NCBI GenBank assembly: GCA_947178565.1
Contig: CAMWYV010000033.1
Span: 1 to 8,425 of the forward strand
DNA: 8,425 bases
Direction of reading: 5' to 3'
From: an uncultured Porphyromonadaceae bacterium
Lineage (GTDB): Bacteria > Bacteroidota > Bacteroidia > Bacteroidales > Muribaculaceae
Positions 8,272-8,425 of the stretch are shown here, piece by piece (position 1 is the first letter of the stretch; each line of letters starts with the position of its first letter). The notes under the pieces are model-generated. The model saw only the letters and a program-made list of their open reading frames with translations, searched no databases and was not told the origin of the DNA. The translations under genes and the position numbers were made by a program.

Positions 8272-8297
8272 AAAAATTAAGGTTAGTTGGCTTAAAT

Positions 8298-8321
8298 GTC
8301 CGCAATCGTACGAACGCGGAC
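8298..8321 (-). promoter_or_regulatory. 24-bp imperfect palindrome at the predicted 5' end of the operon mRNA
   Basis: Outer arms gtccgc (8298-8303) and gcggac (8316-8321) are perfect inverted repeats. The centre tcgtacga (8306-8313) is itself palindromic, and only the 2-bp steps between them break symmetry. On the transcript it starts within a few nucleotides of the inferred start site. It could be an operator that blocks or adjusts the promoter, or a 5' hairpin (6-bp stem, 12-nt loop) protecting the mRNA. No T-run follows, so it is not a terminator. Confidence 0.5.
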
Positions 8322-8331
8322 AAAAAGTATG

Positions 8332-8360
8332 CAAATATACATTAACGGAAATGGGTAAAA
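8332..8360 (-). promoter_or_regulatory. Predicted Bacteroidetes-type promoter of the FnIII-susC-susD operon
   Basis: On the minus strand TATATTTG (8339-8332) matches the Bacteroidetes -7 consensus TAnnTTTG exactly. TTTT (8360-8357) sits 17 bp upstream as a weak -33 TTTG-like element, a slightly short spacing. This puts the start site near 8325-8329 and gives a leader of about 85 nt. It is the only exact TAnnTTTG match I found upstream of this operon in the window. Confidence 0.6.
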
Positions 8361-8363
8361 GTA

Positions 8364-8373
8364 GGGGGGGGGG
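8364..8373. repeat. Ten-G homopolymer (C10 on the operon strand) just upstream of the -33 element
   Basis: An uninterrupted run of ten G on the plus strand ends 3 bp from the -33-like TTTT of the predicted promoter. Tracts of this length are prone to slipped-strand change in length. Here it lies outside the -33/-7 spacer, so a change would shift the distance to any upstream activator site rather than the core spacing. Length could also be a sequencing or assembly error. Confidence 0.75.
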
Positions 8374-8425
8374 TTAAATTATGTTAATTCTTCGATTTCT
8401 CTTCGCCGACATGTTTTACAGCATA

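Noticed and set aside
8270..8295. Possible attenuator in the operon leader: 5-bp stem TTAAG/CTTAA (8291-8295 with 8277-8281) followed by seven T on the minus strand
   Set aside because: The stem has a single G-C pair and a 9-nt loop, far too weak for an intrinsic terminator despite the T-run.
8381..8425. Possible start of a divergent plus-strand gene (ATG at 8381, open to the edge), or alternatively the tail of a minus-strand gene ending with TAA at 8384-8386
   Set aside because: Both frames are only about 14 codons long inside the window and contradict each other; without the flanking sequence neither can be supported.

Overview
The window looks like chromosomal DNA from a gut-type Bacteroidota, most likely order Bacteroidales and perhaps a Muribaculaceae-like lineage. 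The reasons are a SusC/SusD outer-membrane nutrient-uptake pair, surface lipoproteins with acidic residues just after the lipidated cysteine, a C-terminal tail resembling type IX secretion (T9SS) sorting domains, a promoter of the Bacteroidetes TAnnTTTG type, and no clear Shine-Dalgarno sequences. The family-level placement is inference.

Layout. From the left edge to 1808 (+ strand) lies the 3' part of a large secreted or surface protein. It has three chitobiase-C-terminal-like (CHB_HEX_C) beta-sandwich repeats, a central beta-rich stretch and a T9SS type A-like C-terminus. Its start is outside the window. From 1809 to 2180 is a convergent intergenic region with a strong stem-loop for each strand, a small array of 9-bp repeats and otherwise no recognisable gene. 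From 8242 down to 2181 (- strand) runs a tight three-gene unit. Its order is a lipoprotein with two fibronectin type III domains, a SusC-like TonB-dependent transporter and a SusD-like lipoprotein, with gaps of 25 bp and 25 bp. It ends at a 13-bp-stem terminator. From 8243 to 8425 is the operon's upstream region. It holds a Bacteroidetes-type promoter, a run of ten G (C on the coding strand) just upstream of the -33 position, a 24-bp imperfect palindrome at the predicted 5' end of the mRNA, and two perfect 13-bp tandem repeats directly before the first start codon.

How the genes work together. By family knowledge, SusD-type lipoproteins sit as a lid on the SusC barrel and capture oligosaccharides or peptides, which are then imported with TonB energy. 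The FnIII lipoprotein is probably a third surface component that helps bind or present the ligand. No glycoside hydrolase, sulfatase, peptidase, ECF sigma/anti-sigma pair or hybrid two-component regulator is visible, so the substrate cannot be named from this window. The core systems are familiar. The less ordinary parts are the accessory gene placed before susC, the regulatory architecture upstream of it, and the 9-bp repeat array.
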